A DNA stretch of 21,821 nt from JAGVMG01 sp964461105 (GTDB lineage Bacteria; Chlamydiota; Chlamydiia; Chlamydiales; Rhabdochlamydiaceae): contig CAYWSY010000028.1 of NCBI GenBank assembly GCA_964461105.1, positions 1-21,821 of the forward strand, in the 5' to 3' direction. Positions 21,778-21,821 of the stretch are shown here, piece by piece (the first letter of the stretch is position 1; every line of letters begins with the position of its first letter). Below the pieces are notes generated by a model. That model did not search any database, was not told the DNA's origin, and saw only the letters and a list, made by a program, of their open reading frames with translations. The translations under genes and the position numbers were made by a program.

Positions 21778-21821
21778 ACTGCGTCCACTTCAAAGTTAGA
21801 GAAATTTCTGCCTCAGCATCT

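Overview
The window looks like part of a member of the Chlamydiae, most likely an environmental or amoeba-associated lineage. The evidence is a BON plus DUF1207 outer-membrane protein, a compact bioB-bioF-bioD-bioA operon in the order I know from some Chlamydiaceae, short overlapping genes and moderate A+T content. I cannot name a genus from sequence alone.

Layout. (1) Positions 1-651 are left chromosomal flank: a small exported cupin gene and, overlapping its start, the C-terminal stub of a GNAT acetyltransferase. (2) Positions 652 to about 18961 look like one integrated island. An intact CAT-anticodon tRNA gene (18963-19036, minus strand) lies beside a tyrosine integrase, and a 47-bp copy of that tRNA's 3' part (two mismatches) lies at 652-698. 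A second imperfect repeat, resembling integrase arm sites, lies inside each end (793-835 and 18848-18890). (3) Positions 19037-21821 are right flank: an outer-membrane protein gene, a hairpin MITE with TA duplications, and a convergent transglutaminase-like gene.

Inside the island there are two modules. The left one (822-6322) is a biotin module: bioB, bioF, bioD, bioA and a ferritin-like di-iron protein gene, all overlapping by a few bases, with a divergent winged-helix/DUF6314 gene. The shared intergenic region carries two copies of an AACTAA-N3-TTAGTT palindrome. The right one (6379-18797) resembles a phage satellite: HNH nuclease, AlbA_2 protein, XRE repressor, a RAMP-like gene plus HNH gene behind an unusual array of 5-bp NGGNN units, a CoiA-like nuclease, large and small terminase subunits, a RepB-type primase/DUF3987 protein beside an iteron-like inverted repeat, an excisionase-like HTH protein, and an integrase overlapping an unknown 388-aa protein. 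I see no capsid or tail genes.

Interpretation: a satellite-like element in a chlamydia appears to carry biotin synthesis as cargo. BioA, BioD, BioF and BioB would turn a pimeloyl thioester into biotin. No pimeloyl-making gene (BioC/H, BioW, BioI, BioZ) is visible, which makes the di-iron gene at the operon end the obvious candidate for a missing step. The divergent gene is the obvious candidate regulator. Both roles are inferences.
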